A stretch of 34,989 bases of DNA from Streptomyces sp. ADI96-02 (GTDB lineage: Bacteria > Actinomycetota > Actinomycetes > Streptomycetales > Streptomycetaceae): contig NZ_ML123034.1 in the NCBI RefSeq assembly GCF_003846185.1, forward strand, positions 717,876-752,864, read 5' to 3'. The notes beneath the pieces are model-generated. The model searched no databases. It was not told the origin of the DNA and saw nothing but the letters and a program-made list of their open reading frames with translations. Shown here piece after piece: positions 7,762-15,180 of this stretch. Numbering within the stretch: position 1 is the first letter of the stretch; each line of letters begins with the position of its first letter. A program made the position numbers and the translations under genes.

Positions 7762-9082
7762 TCGCCCGGACCGGACCGGCCGCCGCCACCACCGCGTCGG
7801 CCAGCGGTTCGATGTCCGCGAGGGCCAGCGGGGACACCGTCAGCCGCACGGCCTGCGGTGCGGCCAGGCGGAAGCGCGCGCCCGGCGCTGCGGCCCAGCC
7901 CGCGTGCAGCAGCCGGGCGACCGCTCCGGTCTCATCGCTGACGGGCACCCAGACGTTCATGCCGCTGCACCCGTACGCCGCGACCCCGCGCTCCGCGAGC
8001 GCCCGCACGAGCGCCTGCCGCCGTTCGCCGTAGGACCGGGCGACGGCGGCCGGGTCGACGGCGTTCGAGGTCCACAGGTGGAGCACGGCGCGCTGGAGCA
8101 GCCGGCTCACCCAGCCGGGCCCCAGCAGCTGCCGGCCGGTCACCCGGTCGACCGTGACGTCGTCCCCCGTGAGCACGGCCAGCCGCAGATCCGGCCCGTA
8201 CGCCTTCGCCACCGACCGGACGAACGCCCAGTGGTCGGTGACGCCTGCCGGCGAGTGCAGCGGCTGGTCGACGATGGCGTGTCCGTGGTCGTCCTCGATC
8301 AGCAGCACTCCGGGGTGGCGTGCGAGGACGACGCGCAGTTCCCCGGCGCGCCGTTCGCTCACCGAGGCTCCGGTGGGGTTCTGGGCCCGGTCGGTAACCA
8401 CGAGGGCCCGCGCCCCGGCCGCCAGCGCCTGCTCCACCTCGGCGGCCCGCGGCCCCTCGTCGTCGACGCCCACCGGTACGGCGCGCAGGCCGAGCGCCGG
8501 TACGAGATCGAGCACGCTGCCCCAGCCCGGGTCCTCCACCGCCACCGCGTCGCCCGGTTTGAGGTGGGCCGCGAGCACCCGTTCGATCGCGTCGAGGGCT
8601 CCGGAAGTCACGCCGATCGGCCCGGCCGGCACCCCGTCGGCGTCCAGCGCGGCCCGCGCGTGGGCGGCGAACTCCGCGACCACGGGCGGCTCCCCGTACA
8701 GACCGGGGCGCAGCGCGCCGCTCGCGGCGGCGGCGGCGGCGAGCGCCGGACCGAGGGGCGGCAGCAGGGCGGGGTCCGGGTTGCCGCTGCCCAGGTCGCG
8801 TACGCCGGGCGGCGCTTCGACCCGCAGGGAGCCGCGGGAGGTGCTGGCCGGGCGGGGGCGCACCCGGCTGCCCCGGCGGCCCGCCGTCTCGATCACCCCC
8901 CGCTCGCGCAGCGTCCGGTAGGCCGCCGCCACCGTGTTCGGGTTGACCTCCAGGCGTGCGGCCAACTCCCGCATGGGGGGCAGCACCTGGCCCGGAGGCA
9001 GGTGTCCGGAGCCGACGCCCCGCTCCACACTGGCGGCGATCTCCGATGCGCGGCGCCCACTGATCCGATACTCTTCTAGCAC
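7748..9082 (-). CDS. MocR/GntR-family PLP-dependent regulator
   Basis: A 444-residue MocR-type regulator: a GntR winged helix (about 1-75, with LPPMRELAARLEVNPNTVAAAYRTL-like segments) fused to a fold-type I aminotransferase domain. SVAKAYGPDLR carries the PLP lysine near residue 293, and VEDPGWGS and IEDDH mark cofactor-contact segments. MocR proteins often control vitamin B6 genes (PdxR, PtsJ) or amino acid use. The divergent partner is a PPOX-fold protein, which supports a B6- or flavin-linked target. GTG at 9082 was chosen; a TTG two codons upstream is possible. Neither has a ribosome site, so the mRNA may be leaderless. A palindrome between the two genes is a likely operator. Confidence 0.9.
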   Translation of the reverse strand: MLEEYRISGRRASEIAASVERGVGSGHLPPGQVLPPMRELAARLEVNPNTVAAAYRTLRERGVIETAGRRGSRVRPRPASTSRGSLRVEAPPGVRDLGSGNPDPALLPPLGPALAAAAAASGALRPGLYGEPPVVAEFAAHARAALDADGVPAGPIGVTSGALDAIERVLAAHLKPGDAVAVEDPGWGSVLDLVPALGLRAVPVGVDDEGPRAAEVEQALAAGARALVVTDRAQNPTGASVSERRAGELRVVLARHPGVLLIEDDHGHAIVDQPLHSPAGVTDHWAFVRSVAKAYGPDLRLAVLTGDDVTVDRVTGRQLLGPGWVSRLLQRAVLHLWTSNAVDPAAVARSYGERRQALVRALAERGVAAYGCSGMNVWVPVSDETGAVARLLHAGWAAAPGARFRLAAPQAVRLTVSPLALADIEPLADAVVAAAGPVRAISYG

Positions 9083-9093
9083 AAACAACAGTA

Positions 9094-9105
9094 TGCACTA
9101 GTGCA
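9094..9105. promoter_or_regulatory. Perfect 12-bp palindrome, probable MocR operator
   Basis: TGCACTAGTGCA is centred in the gap between the divergent mocR and PPOX genes. A related CTAGCACAA element at 9076-9084 resembles the CTAGTGCAA at 9098-9106. MocR sites usually consist of two repeated half-sites, so the pair may form the full operator controlling both genes. Confidence 0.55.
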
Positions 9106-9117
9106 ATGGAGTCCGCC

Positions 9118-9813
9118 ATGCAGCACACCGCACCGCCCGACGGCACGGGCCCCGGCGTCGCCGCCCCTTACACACCCACCGACCGCACGGTGCCCACCCG
9201 GTCGAGGGAGCGGGCCTCCTACGACCGGGAACTGGTCCACTCGATCCTGGACGAGGCGTACCTCTGCCACCTGGGTTTCGTCCGCGACGGCGCGCCGGTC
9301 GTGCTGCCGACGCTGTTCGGGCGGGTCGGCGAGCGGCTGTACGTCCACGGATCGACGGGCTCCCGGCCGCTGCGGTCGGCGAAGCGGGCCGAACCGGGTC
9401 TTCCGGTCTGCCTGACGGTCACCCACGTCGACGCCCTGGTGCTGGCCCGGTCCGCCTTCCACCACTCGATGAACTACCGCTCGGTCGTGGTGCACGGGCG
9501 GGCCGTCGACGTGACCGACCCCGAGGAGCGGCGCATCGCGCTGGACGCGATCGTCGACCAGGTCGTCCCCGGCAGGTCGCGGGACTCGCGCCCGGGGGAC
9601 GCCAGAGAACTGGCCGCCACAGCGGTGATCCGGCTGGATCTGGACGAGGTCTCGGCGAAGGTCCGCACGGGCGGGCCGAACGACGAGCCGGAGGACGCCG
9701 GCCTCCCTCACTGGACCGGCATCGTGCCGCTCACCCGGGGCTACGCGGCGCCGGTGCCCGCCGACGACCTGGACCCCGCCATTCCCGTACCGGGCTACCT
9801 CGCCGCGCTCTGA
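9118..9813 (+). CDS. PPOX-fold FMN-binding protein (NimA-like)
   Basis: A 231-residue split-barrel flavoprotein of the Pyridox_ox_2/NimA-like group. Visible marks are ELVHSILDEAYLCHLGFV (the N-terminal helix and first strand), LPTLFGRVGERLYVHG, and the family signature HHSMNYRSVVVHG. Length and layout fit actinobacterial members usually annotated as pyridoxamine 5'-phosphate oxidase family proteins; the actual reaction is unproven. The ATG at 9118 has GGAG 6 nt upstream, whereas the in-frame ATG at 9106 has no ribosome site and abuts the palindrome. It is divergent from, and probably regulated by, the MocR protein. Confidence 0.85.
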   Translation: MQHTAPPDGTGPGVAAPYTPTDRTVPTRSRERASYDRELVHSILDEAYLCHLGFVRDGAPVVLPTLFGRVGERLYVHGSTGSRPLRSAKRAEPGLPVCLTVTHVDALVLARSAFHHSMNYRSVVVHGRAVDVTDPEERRIALDAIVDQVVPGRSRDSRPGDARELAATAVIRLDLDEVSAKVRTGGPNDEPEDAGLPHWTGIVPLTRGYAAPVPADDLDPAIPVPGYLAAL

Positions 9814-9880
9814 CCGACGCCGCAGCAGGGGCACGGGCCGCCGCCGCACCGGAGGCGGGCGCGCCGCCCCGCGGCGGGAG

Positions 9881-9918
9881 GCGTACGGGGCCGCCCGCGC
9901 ACGAGCGGGCCCGTACGC
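9881..9918. terminator. Bidirectional hairpin between convergent genes
   Basis: GCGTACGGG (9881-9889) pairs with CCCGTACGC (9910-9918), with an inner GCCCGC/GCGGGC pairing. It lies between the PPOX gene (+) and the second EamA gene (-). Confidence 0.6.
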
Positions 9919-9965
9919 GGCCCGACAGGCCCGGAACCATCAGCTCCGGGCCCGCCGCCGCGGCT

Positions 9966-10922
9966 CTACACGGCGACCGGCGTCCGCCTGCGGGCCATCG
10001 TCGCACTGCGCGCCTCAGCGTAGGCGAGCCCGCCCGCGGCGGCCAGCAGGAGCAGCGTCCCGACGACGGTGGCCGCGGTCAGCCGTTCCCCGAGCACCGT
10101 CACCGCGATGAGCGCCGCGCTCACCGGCTCCAGAAGCATGATCACGGAGACGGTCGCGGAGCGTACGGCGGCGGCGCCCGCGAAGTACAGCGCGTAGGCG
10201 AGCGCGGTCGGCACGGCCGCCACGTACAGCATCAGCCACAGGACCTGCGCGGTCGCGGCGGTGTGCGGTACGAGACCTTCCGTCGCCGCGACGGGCAGCA
10301 GGGTCACGGCTCCGACGGCGAACGCCCACGCGGTGGTCGTGAGGGCGTCACCGCCGCCGCCGTCCCGTCCGAGCCATCGGGTGAGCAGGGTGAGGGCCGC
10401 GTAGCCGGAGGCCGAGAGCAGGGCGAGCAGGACACCGGCCGGCTCCACCTCACCGCCCTCACCGCCCAGGACCAGTACGGCGAGACCGGCCAGCGCGCCG
10501 GTCACTCCGGCCAGACCGCCGCGGCCCAGGCGTTCGCCCATGAGGACCCGTGCGCCCACGGCGATCAGGACGGGCCCCGCGCCCAGGGTCACCACGGTGC
10601 CCACGGCGAGGCCGGTCACCTCGACGGCGGCGAAGTACGCGCTCTGGAACAGGGTGAGCGCCATTCCGGCTCCGAGGATGCGCAGAACGCGGCGTCGGCG
10701 CGGCTCCGCGGGGCCGGCCGGCCGGCGCGGGCGCAGGGCGAGCGCGCCGCCCAGCAGCACGAGACCGCCGGCGCAGCGCCAGAAGGACAGGGCCATCGGG
10801 CCGAGGTCACTGACCCGGAAGATGAGCGAGGCAGCCGCTCCGGCGGTGCCCCAGGCGATTCCGGCGACGACGAGGTACAGCAGGCTCCGCCCGACGGGCA
10901 GCGCGGAAACAGGGGTGGACAT
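9966..10922 (-). CDS. EamA/DMT family transporter (second of three)
   Basis: A 318-residue ten-helix DMT permease. The first EamA repeat starts at [20 protein letters not shown] (near 15); the second begins with [20 protein letters not shown] (near 155). It ends with [18 protein letters not shown] near 280, the usual end of the second repeat. The ATG is preceded by GGAGAA at 5 nt. The Arg-rich loop [15 protein letters not shown] near residue 70 is a cytoplasmic loop. It is followed 157 bp upstream by a third DMT gene on the same strand, with only about 20-25 per cent similarity by eye, so this is not a recent duplication. The substrate is unknown. Confidence 0.9.
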   Translation of the reverse strand: MSTPVSALPVGRSLLYLVVAGIAWGTAGAAASLIFRVSDLGPMALSFWRCAGGLVLLGGALALRPRRPAGPAEPRRRRVLRILGAGMALTLFQSAYFAAVEVTGLAVGTVVTLGAGPVLIAVGARVLMGERLGRGGLAGVTGALAGLAVLVLGGEGGEVEPAGVLLALLSASGYAALTLLTRWLGRDGGGGDALTTTAWAFAVGAVTLLPVAATEGLVPHTAATAQVLWLMLYVAAVPTALAYALYFAGAAAVRSATVSVIMLLEPVSAALIAVTVLGERLTAATVVGTLLLLAAAGGLAYAEARSATMARRRTPVAV

Positions 10923-10986
10923 ACGACTTCTCCGAAGGAGGACGGGATGGTGGTCGCTCGGCTCCGCACGCGGGCAGCGACGAACC

Positions 10987-11005
10987 GCTCGGGGACTGCC
11001 CGAGC
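10987..11005 (-). terminator. Small hairpin after third EamA gene
   Basis: GCTCGGG pairs with CCCGAGC around a 5-nt loop, 75 bp after the minus-strand stop at 11080. Short, so only weakly supported. Confidence 0.3.
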
Positions 11006-11079
11006 CGGGTCCTCGTCAGGAGTGTCCGCGCGCGCTAGGCGACAGGCGGCGGAAGCACAGTCAGATGCATGGCGCCAAC

Positions 11080-12108
11080 CTACGGCGCCGCTCGTCGCGC
11101 GGGCAACTCGGTCCCGGCGGCCACGTTGCCGGCCGCACCCGAGGCCACCGGACCGGACGGCGGGCGGGGCGCCGAGGACTGGGCGATGAACGCGCCGACC
11201 AGGACGGTGAGACCGCCGACGATCTGCGGCGCGGAGAGGTGTTCGCCCAGCAGCACCCAGGCCAGCACGGTGGCGATGACCGCCTCCAGGCAGGCGACGA
11301 CCCCGGCCACCTGCGGCGAGAGCAGCCGGACCGAGACGACTCCGGTGACGTACGCGAGCACCGTGGCGAGCAGCACGACCCAGCCGAGCAGCAGCCAGGC
11401 GGGTACCTCGTGCCCGTTCATCCCGGCGGTCCCGCCGAGGATCGAGCGGTCCATGGTCCAGGGGCGTGCGACGGCGGTGAGGACGAGGGCGCCGATGATC
11501 AGCCCGTACGCGATGACGCCGACGGGATGCGGAGGCTCGGCGCGCGGGCCCGCCTTCGCGTGCTCGTCCTGGCCCCCGTGGTCGGAGAGGACGAAGTAGC
11601 CCACCTGGCAGCAGGCGGCGCCGAGGGCGAGCATCAGGCCGAGTGCGTCGAACCTGAGCCCGGCCCACACCTCCACGACGCAGGCGAGGCCGGTCACCGC
11701 CAGCACCACACCGAGCGCCGCGGCCCGGGTGACGGGCCTGCGCTGGACGAAGCGGACCCAGCCGAGTACCAGGGCGGGCGCCAGGTATTCGACGAGGAGG
11801 GCCACGCCGACGGGGATGCGGGAGATCGCGGCGAAGTAGCACGCCTGCACCCCGGCCACCGCGAACAGCCCGAAACCGACCAGGAGGGCGGGCCGTTCGC
11901 GCACCAGGTTCCGGTGCCTCCAGGCGACCGGCAGCATGATGAGGGCGGCGCCGGCCACCCGTAGCCACACGACGTGCAACGGGTCGAGCCCCGCCTCGAT
12001 CAGCGGCTTCGCGGCCACTCCCGAACCGCCGAACGCGAAGGCCGAGACCAGGGCGAGTCCCAGGCCGGCGCTTCTCCCCTGAGATCCCCGAGACGCGTGC
12101 ATCGGCAC
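11080..12108 (-). CDS. EamA/DMT family transporter (third of three)
   Basis: A 342-residue DMT permease with two EamA repeats: LGLALVSAFAFGGSGVAAKP near 16, and FDALGLMLALGAACCQVGYF near 160. A polar insertion (SDHGGQDEHAKAGPRAEPPH) follows the sixth helix. The C-terminal ALGE-like element reads WVLLGEHLSAPQIVGG. It most resembles the RhtA/YdcZ-like exporters of amino acids, a family-level statement only. GTG at 12108 and ATG at 12102 are both possible starts and neither has a ribosome site. It follows the Clp N-domain gene by 34 bp on the same strand and may be co-transcribed with it. Confidence 0.88.
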   Translation of the reverse strand: MPMHASRGSQGRSAGLGLALVSAFAFGGSGVAAKPLIEAGLDPLHVVWLRVAGAALIMLPVAWRHRNLVRERPALLVGFGLFAVAGVQACYFAAISRIPVGVALLVEYLAPALVLGWVRFVQRRPVTRAAALGVVLAVTGLACVVEVWAGLRFDALGLMLALGAACCQVGYFVLSDHGGQDEHAKAGPRAEPPHPVGVIAYGLIIGALVLTAVARPWTMDRSILGGTAGMNGHEVPAWLLLGWVVLLATVLAYVTGVVSVRLLSPQVAGVVACLEAVIATVLAWVLLGEHLSAPQIVGGLTVLVGAFIAQSSAPRPPSGPVASGAAGNVAAGTELPARRAAP

Positions 12109-12142
12109 ATCATGACAGGTGCGTTCAGCACCGTCACCTCTG

Positions 12143-12685
12143 TCACGCCTGTCGGGACGACCCGGTCGTCAGCTCCGCCGCGCGGCCCGCCAGCCATCCC
12201 GCGTCGACCCCCGCCCGTGCCAGCACCTCCATCGCGCGGCACTGCTTGTCGCAGGCCAGCGCGGCGAGGAGGTCGAGTCCGGCGACACGCGGTTCGCCGC
12301 GCACCAGGGCCCGGTCGAGCGCTCCCTCCATCGCCGCCACGGCCGAGGGCGACCAGCCGTCGGCGGCCGGTTCGCCGACGGCGGGGACCGCCCCGGAATC
12401 CTCCACGGAGCCCTGCCAGCGGAGCCCGTAGCCGATGCTGCGCTGCACGAGATAGCCGAGGATCCGAGCGAGTCGGGGGCCTCCGTCGAACGCCTCGCGG
12501 ACGTCGGGATCGGTCTCGATGAGGGAGTGCAGGAGGTGGGCCGTGTCGATCTGGCGGTCGCCGTCGCGCAGCGCCCGTCTTCGGGCGCCCGTCACCACCG
12601 ACGCGAGTTCCACGGTGAAGCGGGCATCGAGCTCGGCACGGTTCGGTACGAGCTGGTCGGGTATCCGCGGCGTCCGGTTGTGCAC
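12143..12685 (-). CDS. Clp N-terminal domain protein without ATPase
   Basis: A 180-residue protein made of a Clp_N-like double repeat and nothing else. The first repeat has TVELASVVTGARRRAL and IDTAHLLHSLIETD; the second has SAVAAMEGALDRALV and VAGLDLLAALACD, then AMEVLARAGVDAGWL. The N-domain of ClpA/ClpC binds substrates and adaptors. Stand-alone versions are common in Streptomyces and may be adaptors or regulators of the ClpC protease, a role inferred from the fold. The GTG start has only a weak AAGG upstream. It probably shares a transcript with the downstream EamA gene. Confidence 0.75.
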   Translation of the reverse strand: MHNRTPRIPDQLVPNRAELDARFTVELASVVTGARRRALRDGDRQIDTAHLLHSLIETDPDVREAFDGGPRLARILGYLVQRSIGYGLRWQGSVEDSGAVPAVGEPAADGWSPSAVAAMEGALDRALVRGEPRVAGLDLLAALACDKQCRAMEVLARAGVDAGWLAGRAAELTTGSSRQA

Positions 12686-12775
12686 CCTTACAGCTCACCA
12701 GCCGCGGGGCGTCGAGGCATCCCCGGCGGGGCCCATTCAGGCGTCCCACCCAAGGTGGGCCCGCTCGACCGCCTC

Positions 12776-12793
12776 CTCATCCTTGCGGATGAG
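12776..12793. terminator. Small hairpin, 7-bp stem
   Basis: CTCATCC pairs with GGATGAG around a TTGC loop, in the 217-bp gap between the Clp N-domain gene and the small ORF. It could be part of a leader or a weak terminator. Confidence 0.25.
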
Positions 12794-12902
12794 ACGCGCG
12801 GTCCCGCCCCCGCTTCGCGCGGCAACCGACGGGCCCGCGCGCACGTCCCTCACGCGACGGGGCGCGGGGCGCTCGCGCCGCAACCCGGAGGGAGCCCGCG
12901 GG

Positions 12903-13097
12903 GTGTTCTGGATGGTCGCCCTGCTCGCCGAGGACGGGCCGCAGTACGTCTACCGGGTTCGCGCGCCCCACGACGCCCTGCCCGGCGACCTGTTCTGGGC
13001 CGCGTTCCACTGCCACGACGAGGGGCCGCATCCCCGCGCGTCGGACCGGTTCGACGCGGCCGTGATCTGGCGGAGCCGACAGCACCGCCAGATATGA
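12903..13097 (+). CDS. Small protein of 64 residues, unknown
   Basis: A short frame with strong coding signs: nearly every codon ends in G or C, and GTG at 12903 is preceded by GGAGGGAG at an ideal 8 nt. The product is rich in acidic and aromatic residues (AEDGPQYVYRVRAPHD, GDLFWAAFHCHDEG) and has no signal peptide or membrane helix. I do not recognise a family. ATG at 12912 is a fallback start. It ends 13 bp before the -35 of the SRPBCC gene; the palindrome at 13095-13107 overlaps its stop codon. Confidence 0.6.
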   Translation: MFWMVALLAEDGPQYVYRVRAPHDALPGDLFWAAFHCHDEGPHPRASDRFDAAVIWRSRQHRQI

Positions 13098-13107
13098 CAG
13101 TTCGTCA
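13095..13107. promoter_or_regulatory. TGAC-N5-GTCA operator-like palindrome
   Basis: TGACAGTTCGTCA lies immediately upstream of the -35 of the SRPBCC gene. It shares TGACA-N4-GTCAG with the site before the PPOX gene at 5084. Position suggests a repressor or activator site. Confidence 0.4.
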
Positions 13108-13110
13108 GTA

Positions 13111-13139
13111 TTGAATGTTCCCGACTCTGCCGCTACGTT
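13111..13139 (+). promoter_or_regulatory. Promoter of SRPBCC gene
   Basis: TTGAAT (13111-13116), a 17-nt spacer and TACGTT (13134-13139) fit a vegetative sigma (HrdB-like) promoter. The predicted start near 13146 gives a leader of about 30 nt before the ATG at 13177. Confidence 0.55.
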
Positions 13140-13176
13140 CCGCGACACCGTATCCGGACGAACCTGGGGTGGTCGC

Positions 13177-13608
13177 ATGGCTGAAGTCAGCGCCGAGGCG
13201 CGCATCGAAGCGCCTGCCGAGAAGGTCTGGGCGCAGCTGACGGACTTCTCGACGTACGGCGAGTGGAACGCGACCCACACCTCCTTCCCCGAGGGCGGCC
13301 CGGACGCGTTGGACACCGGCGTCACCTACCGGGAGAACCTGAAGCTCATGGGCTTCCCGGCCGAGGTCACCTGGACGGTCGACGAGTTGGAGAACGGCCG
13401 GCTGCTGACGACCCGGGGCAAGGGGCCCATGGGCGTCGATCTGGCCATGCGCTACTCGCTCGCCCCGGACGGCGACGCCACCGTGGCGCGCATCGACGGG
13501 ACGTTCACGGGCGCGGCGGTCTCCCTGATGGGCGGCAAGCTCAAGGACTCGGCGACGGCCGCACTCCAGGAGTCGCTGCGCAGACTCGGCGGCCTGATCG
13601 CCGCCTGA
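13177..13608 (+). CDS. SRPBCC family (polyketide cyclase/dehydrase-like) protein
   Basis: A 143-residue START/Bet v1-fold protein. The start (AEVSAEARIEAPAEKVWAQL) is the first strand and helix of SRPBCC proteins, followed by DFSTYGEWN, a TWTVDELENGRLLTTRG strand pair and a C-terminal long helix (SATAALQESLRRLGGLI). The fold makes a hydrophobic pocket for a small ligand; many members have no known ligand. The ATG has GGGGTGG upstream; a TTG at 13111 would start inside the -35 and is rejected. Ends in a strong bidirectional terminator shared with padR. Confidence 0.82.
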   Translation: MAEVSAEARIEAPAEKVWAQLTDFSTYGEWNATHTSFPEGGPDALDTGVTYRENLKLMGFPAEVTWTVDELENGRLLTTRGKGPMGVDLAMRYSLAPDGDATVARIDGTFTGAAVSLMGGKLKDSATAALQESLRRLGGLIAA

Positions 13609-13641
13609 CGGGGCCGCGCGCCAGGAGAACGCCCCGCACGC

Positions 13642-13685
13642 GCGGAGGGGCCCCGCGGACCCAAGGTGGTCCGCGGGGCCTCCGC
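13642..13685. terminator. Strong bidirectional terminator
   Basis: GGCCCCGCGGACC (13649-13661) pairs with GGTCCGCGGGGCC (13668-13680); GCGGA/TCCGC extends the stem after a 2-nt bulge. It separates the convergent SRPBCC and padR genes. Confidence 0.8.
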
Positions 13686-13723
13686 CCGCCGGTGTCCGGC
13701 CACCGATTGAGCGGCTGCCGGCT

Positions 13724-13771
13724 TCAGCGGTCGTCGACTTCAGCGATTGTCGACTTCAGTGGTCGTCGGCG
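13724..13771. repeat. Three tandem copies of a 16-bp unit at the padR 3' end
   Basis: Units start at 13724, 13740 and 13756 (TCAGCGGTCGTCGACT, TCAGCGATTGTCGACT, TCAGTGGTCGTCGGCG). Each begins with TCA, which in the third unit is the padR stop codon read on the minus strand. The tail of padR has apparently been duplicated twice just downstream of the gene. Confidence 0.7.
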
Positions 13772-14379
13772 AGAATCAGGTACAGCTTCTTGCGGGCGTC
13801 GTTGATGACGGTCAACGCCTTCTGGCGCTGGTCGGCCGAGCCGGTCTTCCAGACCTGGCCGAACGCCTCCATCAGACCGAAGCCGGCCTGCCGGATCTCG
13901 TTGACGCCCTCCCAGTCCACGCCGCGCCCGGCTTCCTCCCACGGGGCGTCGGGGCCGGTCTCGGCCTCGCTCCGCCCGGAGTCGGTGAGCGTGAACAGCT
14001 TCTTGCCGCCCTCGCTCGCGCTGACGATCAGGCCCTCGTCCTCCAGCAGCTGGAGCGTCGGGTAGACCGAGCCGGGGCTGGGCCGCCAGGCCCCGCCGCT
14101 GCGCTCGCCGATCTCCTGGATCATCTCGTACCCGTGCATCGGCCGGTCCTTCAGGAGCGCGAGGATCGACGCGCGCACGTCACCGCGCCGCGCCCGTCCG
14201 CGCCCTCCTCCCCTGCCGCGCCCGCCGCCCCCGAAGGGGCCCTGCCCGAAGGGTCCGCCGCCGAACGGCGGACCGAACGGGCCGAAGGCGGCCCGACGGC
14301 CGTCCGCCTCGCCTCGTTCGTGATGACCGGGGCCGCAACGGCCCGGTCCGTGCTCGTGTCCGTATCCATGTGAACGCAT
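13756..14379 (-). CDS. PadR-family transcriptional regulator
   Basis: A 207-residue PadR regulator. After a His/Gly/Phe-rich, low-complexity N-terminal part (about 1-65, with FGPFGPPFGGGPFGQGPFGG) comes the winged helix: RRGDVRASILALLKDRPMHG, YEMIQEIGERSGG, PSPGSVYPTLQLLEDEGLI. The last 90 residues form the dimerising PadR C-terminal part. The ATG at 14379 has AAGGAG at 7 nt. The Gly-rich N-terminus is common in actinobacterial PadR proteins. The region just upstream is full of dyads, suggesting autoregulation. No transporter gene is adjacent, so the target is unknown. Confidence 0.9.
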   Translation of the reverse strand: MRSHGYGHEHGPGRCGPGHHERGEADGRRAAFGPFGPPFGGGPFGQGPFGGGGRGRGGGRGRARRGDVRASILALLKDRPMHGYEMIQEIGERSGGAWRPSPGSVYPTLQLLEDEGLIVSASEGGKKLFTLTDSGRSEAETGPDAPWEEAGRGVDWEGVNEIRQAGFGLMEAFGQVWKTGSADQRQKALTVINDARKKLYLILADDH

Positions 14380-14394
14380 CGCTACGCTCCTTCC

Positions 14395-14440
14395 ATCGTT
14401 GATCGGTCGCGATGCGTCAACGATATATCGGAAACTATCG
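14395..14440. promoter_or_regulatory. PadR operator region
   Basis: ATCGTTGA (14395-14402) and TCAACGAT (14417-14424) are a perfect inverted repeat with 14 nt between. The second arm overlaps the perfect palindrome CGATATATCG (14421-14430), which is followed by a further TATCG. This AT-rich cluster lies 16-60 nt upstream of padR. Confidence 0.55.
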
Positions 14441-14504
14441 CCTGGCAAACCCCTGCTCGGTGTCCCTCTCGGCTTTTCGTCTCGCCCGCGCCGCTGCAAC
14501 CGAG

Positions 14505-14640
14505 ATCGAGGCCGTCATCGAAGCACCGGCCGCAGATGTCGTCCGGTTCCGAGAAGTCCTTGCCCAGGTGCTCGACCACGGTCGAGCGGGCGCTGTGCCC
14601 GCCGCTTCGCCGTCTGAGCCGACGGCTTTGCGGACTGCCC
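14505..14640 (-). pseudogene. Possible coding remnant
   Basis: Inside a 342-bp gap between padR and the VOC gene, one minus-strand frame has nearly perfect G/C at third positions over about 27 codons (STVVEHLGKDFSEPDD, then ICGRCFDDGLDLGC). The bias fades on both sides and there is no ribosome site. It may be the remnant of a lost gene. I do not recognise the family. The rest of the gap holds the padR operator and presumably the VOC promoter. Confidence 0.25.
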
Positions 14641-14721
14641 GGTACCGACGCGAGTGGGCGGGCTCCGCGCACGGCGAAAAACCCGGTCTCGGTCAACAGC
14701 GCGCGCCCTTATGGTGGACCG

Positions 14722-15156
14722 ATGACGTCGGTCAAGAAGTTCCAAGTCACCTTCGACTGCGCAGAACCTGAGCGCCTCGCTCGTTTCTGGTGCGAGGTGT
14801 TGGGGTACGTCGTGCCGCCGCCACCGGAAGGGTTTGCCACGTGGGACGACTACAAGCACTCGCAGCCGCCTGAGCAGCGGGATTCGTCGTTCGCCTGCAC
14901 CGACCCTTCGGGCGTGGGGCCGCGCCTGTTTTTCCAGCGGGTCCCCGAGGGGAGGGCCGCCAAGAACCGAGTGCACCTCGATGTCCGGGTCGGCACCGGA
15001 CTCGTGGGTGAGGAGCGCCTCGCGGCGCTTGAGGCCGAGTGCGCACGACTGGTCCCGCTCGGCGCGGTGCACGTGCAGACGCTGCTCGCCGATGACGACA
15101 ACGAGTCGTGCATCCCGATGCGGGACATCGAGGGCAACGAGTTCTGCATCGACTGA
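14722..15156 (+). CDS. VOC family protein (glyoxalase-like)
   Basis: A 144-residue vicinal oxygen chelate fold protein. It opens with FQVTFDCAEPERLARFWCEVLGY, the classic first beta-alpha-beta unit. The middle (RLFFQRVPEGRAAKNRVHLDVRVG) and the end (PMRDIEGNEFCID) carry His and Glu residues in metal-ligand positions; this is the glyoxalase_6-like subgroup. Reactions in the superfamily range from dioxygenation to drug resistance, so no substrate is assigned. ATG at 14722 is preceded by GGTGGA. Convergent with the RibD-like gene, 24 bp away. Confidence 0.82.
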   Translation: MTSVKKFQVTFDCAEPERLARFWCEVLGYVVPPPPEGFATWDDYKHSQPPEQRDSSFACTDPSGVGPRLFFQRVPEGRAAKNRVHLDVRVGTGLVGEERLAALEAECARLVPLGAVHVQTLLADDDNESCIPMRDIEGNEFCID

Positions 15157-15180
15157 GATGCCGTGAACGTCCCCGCCCGC

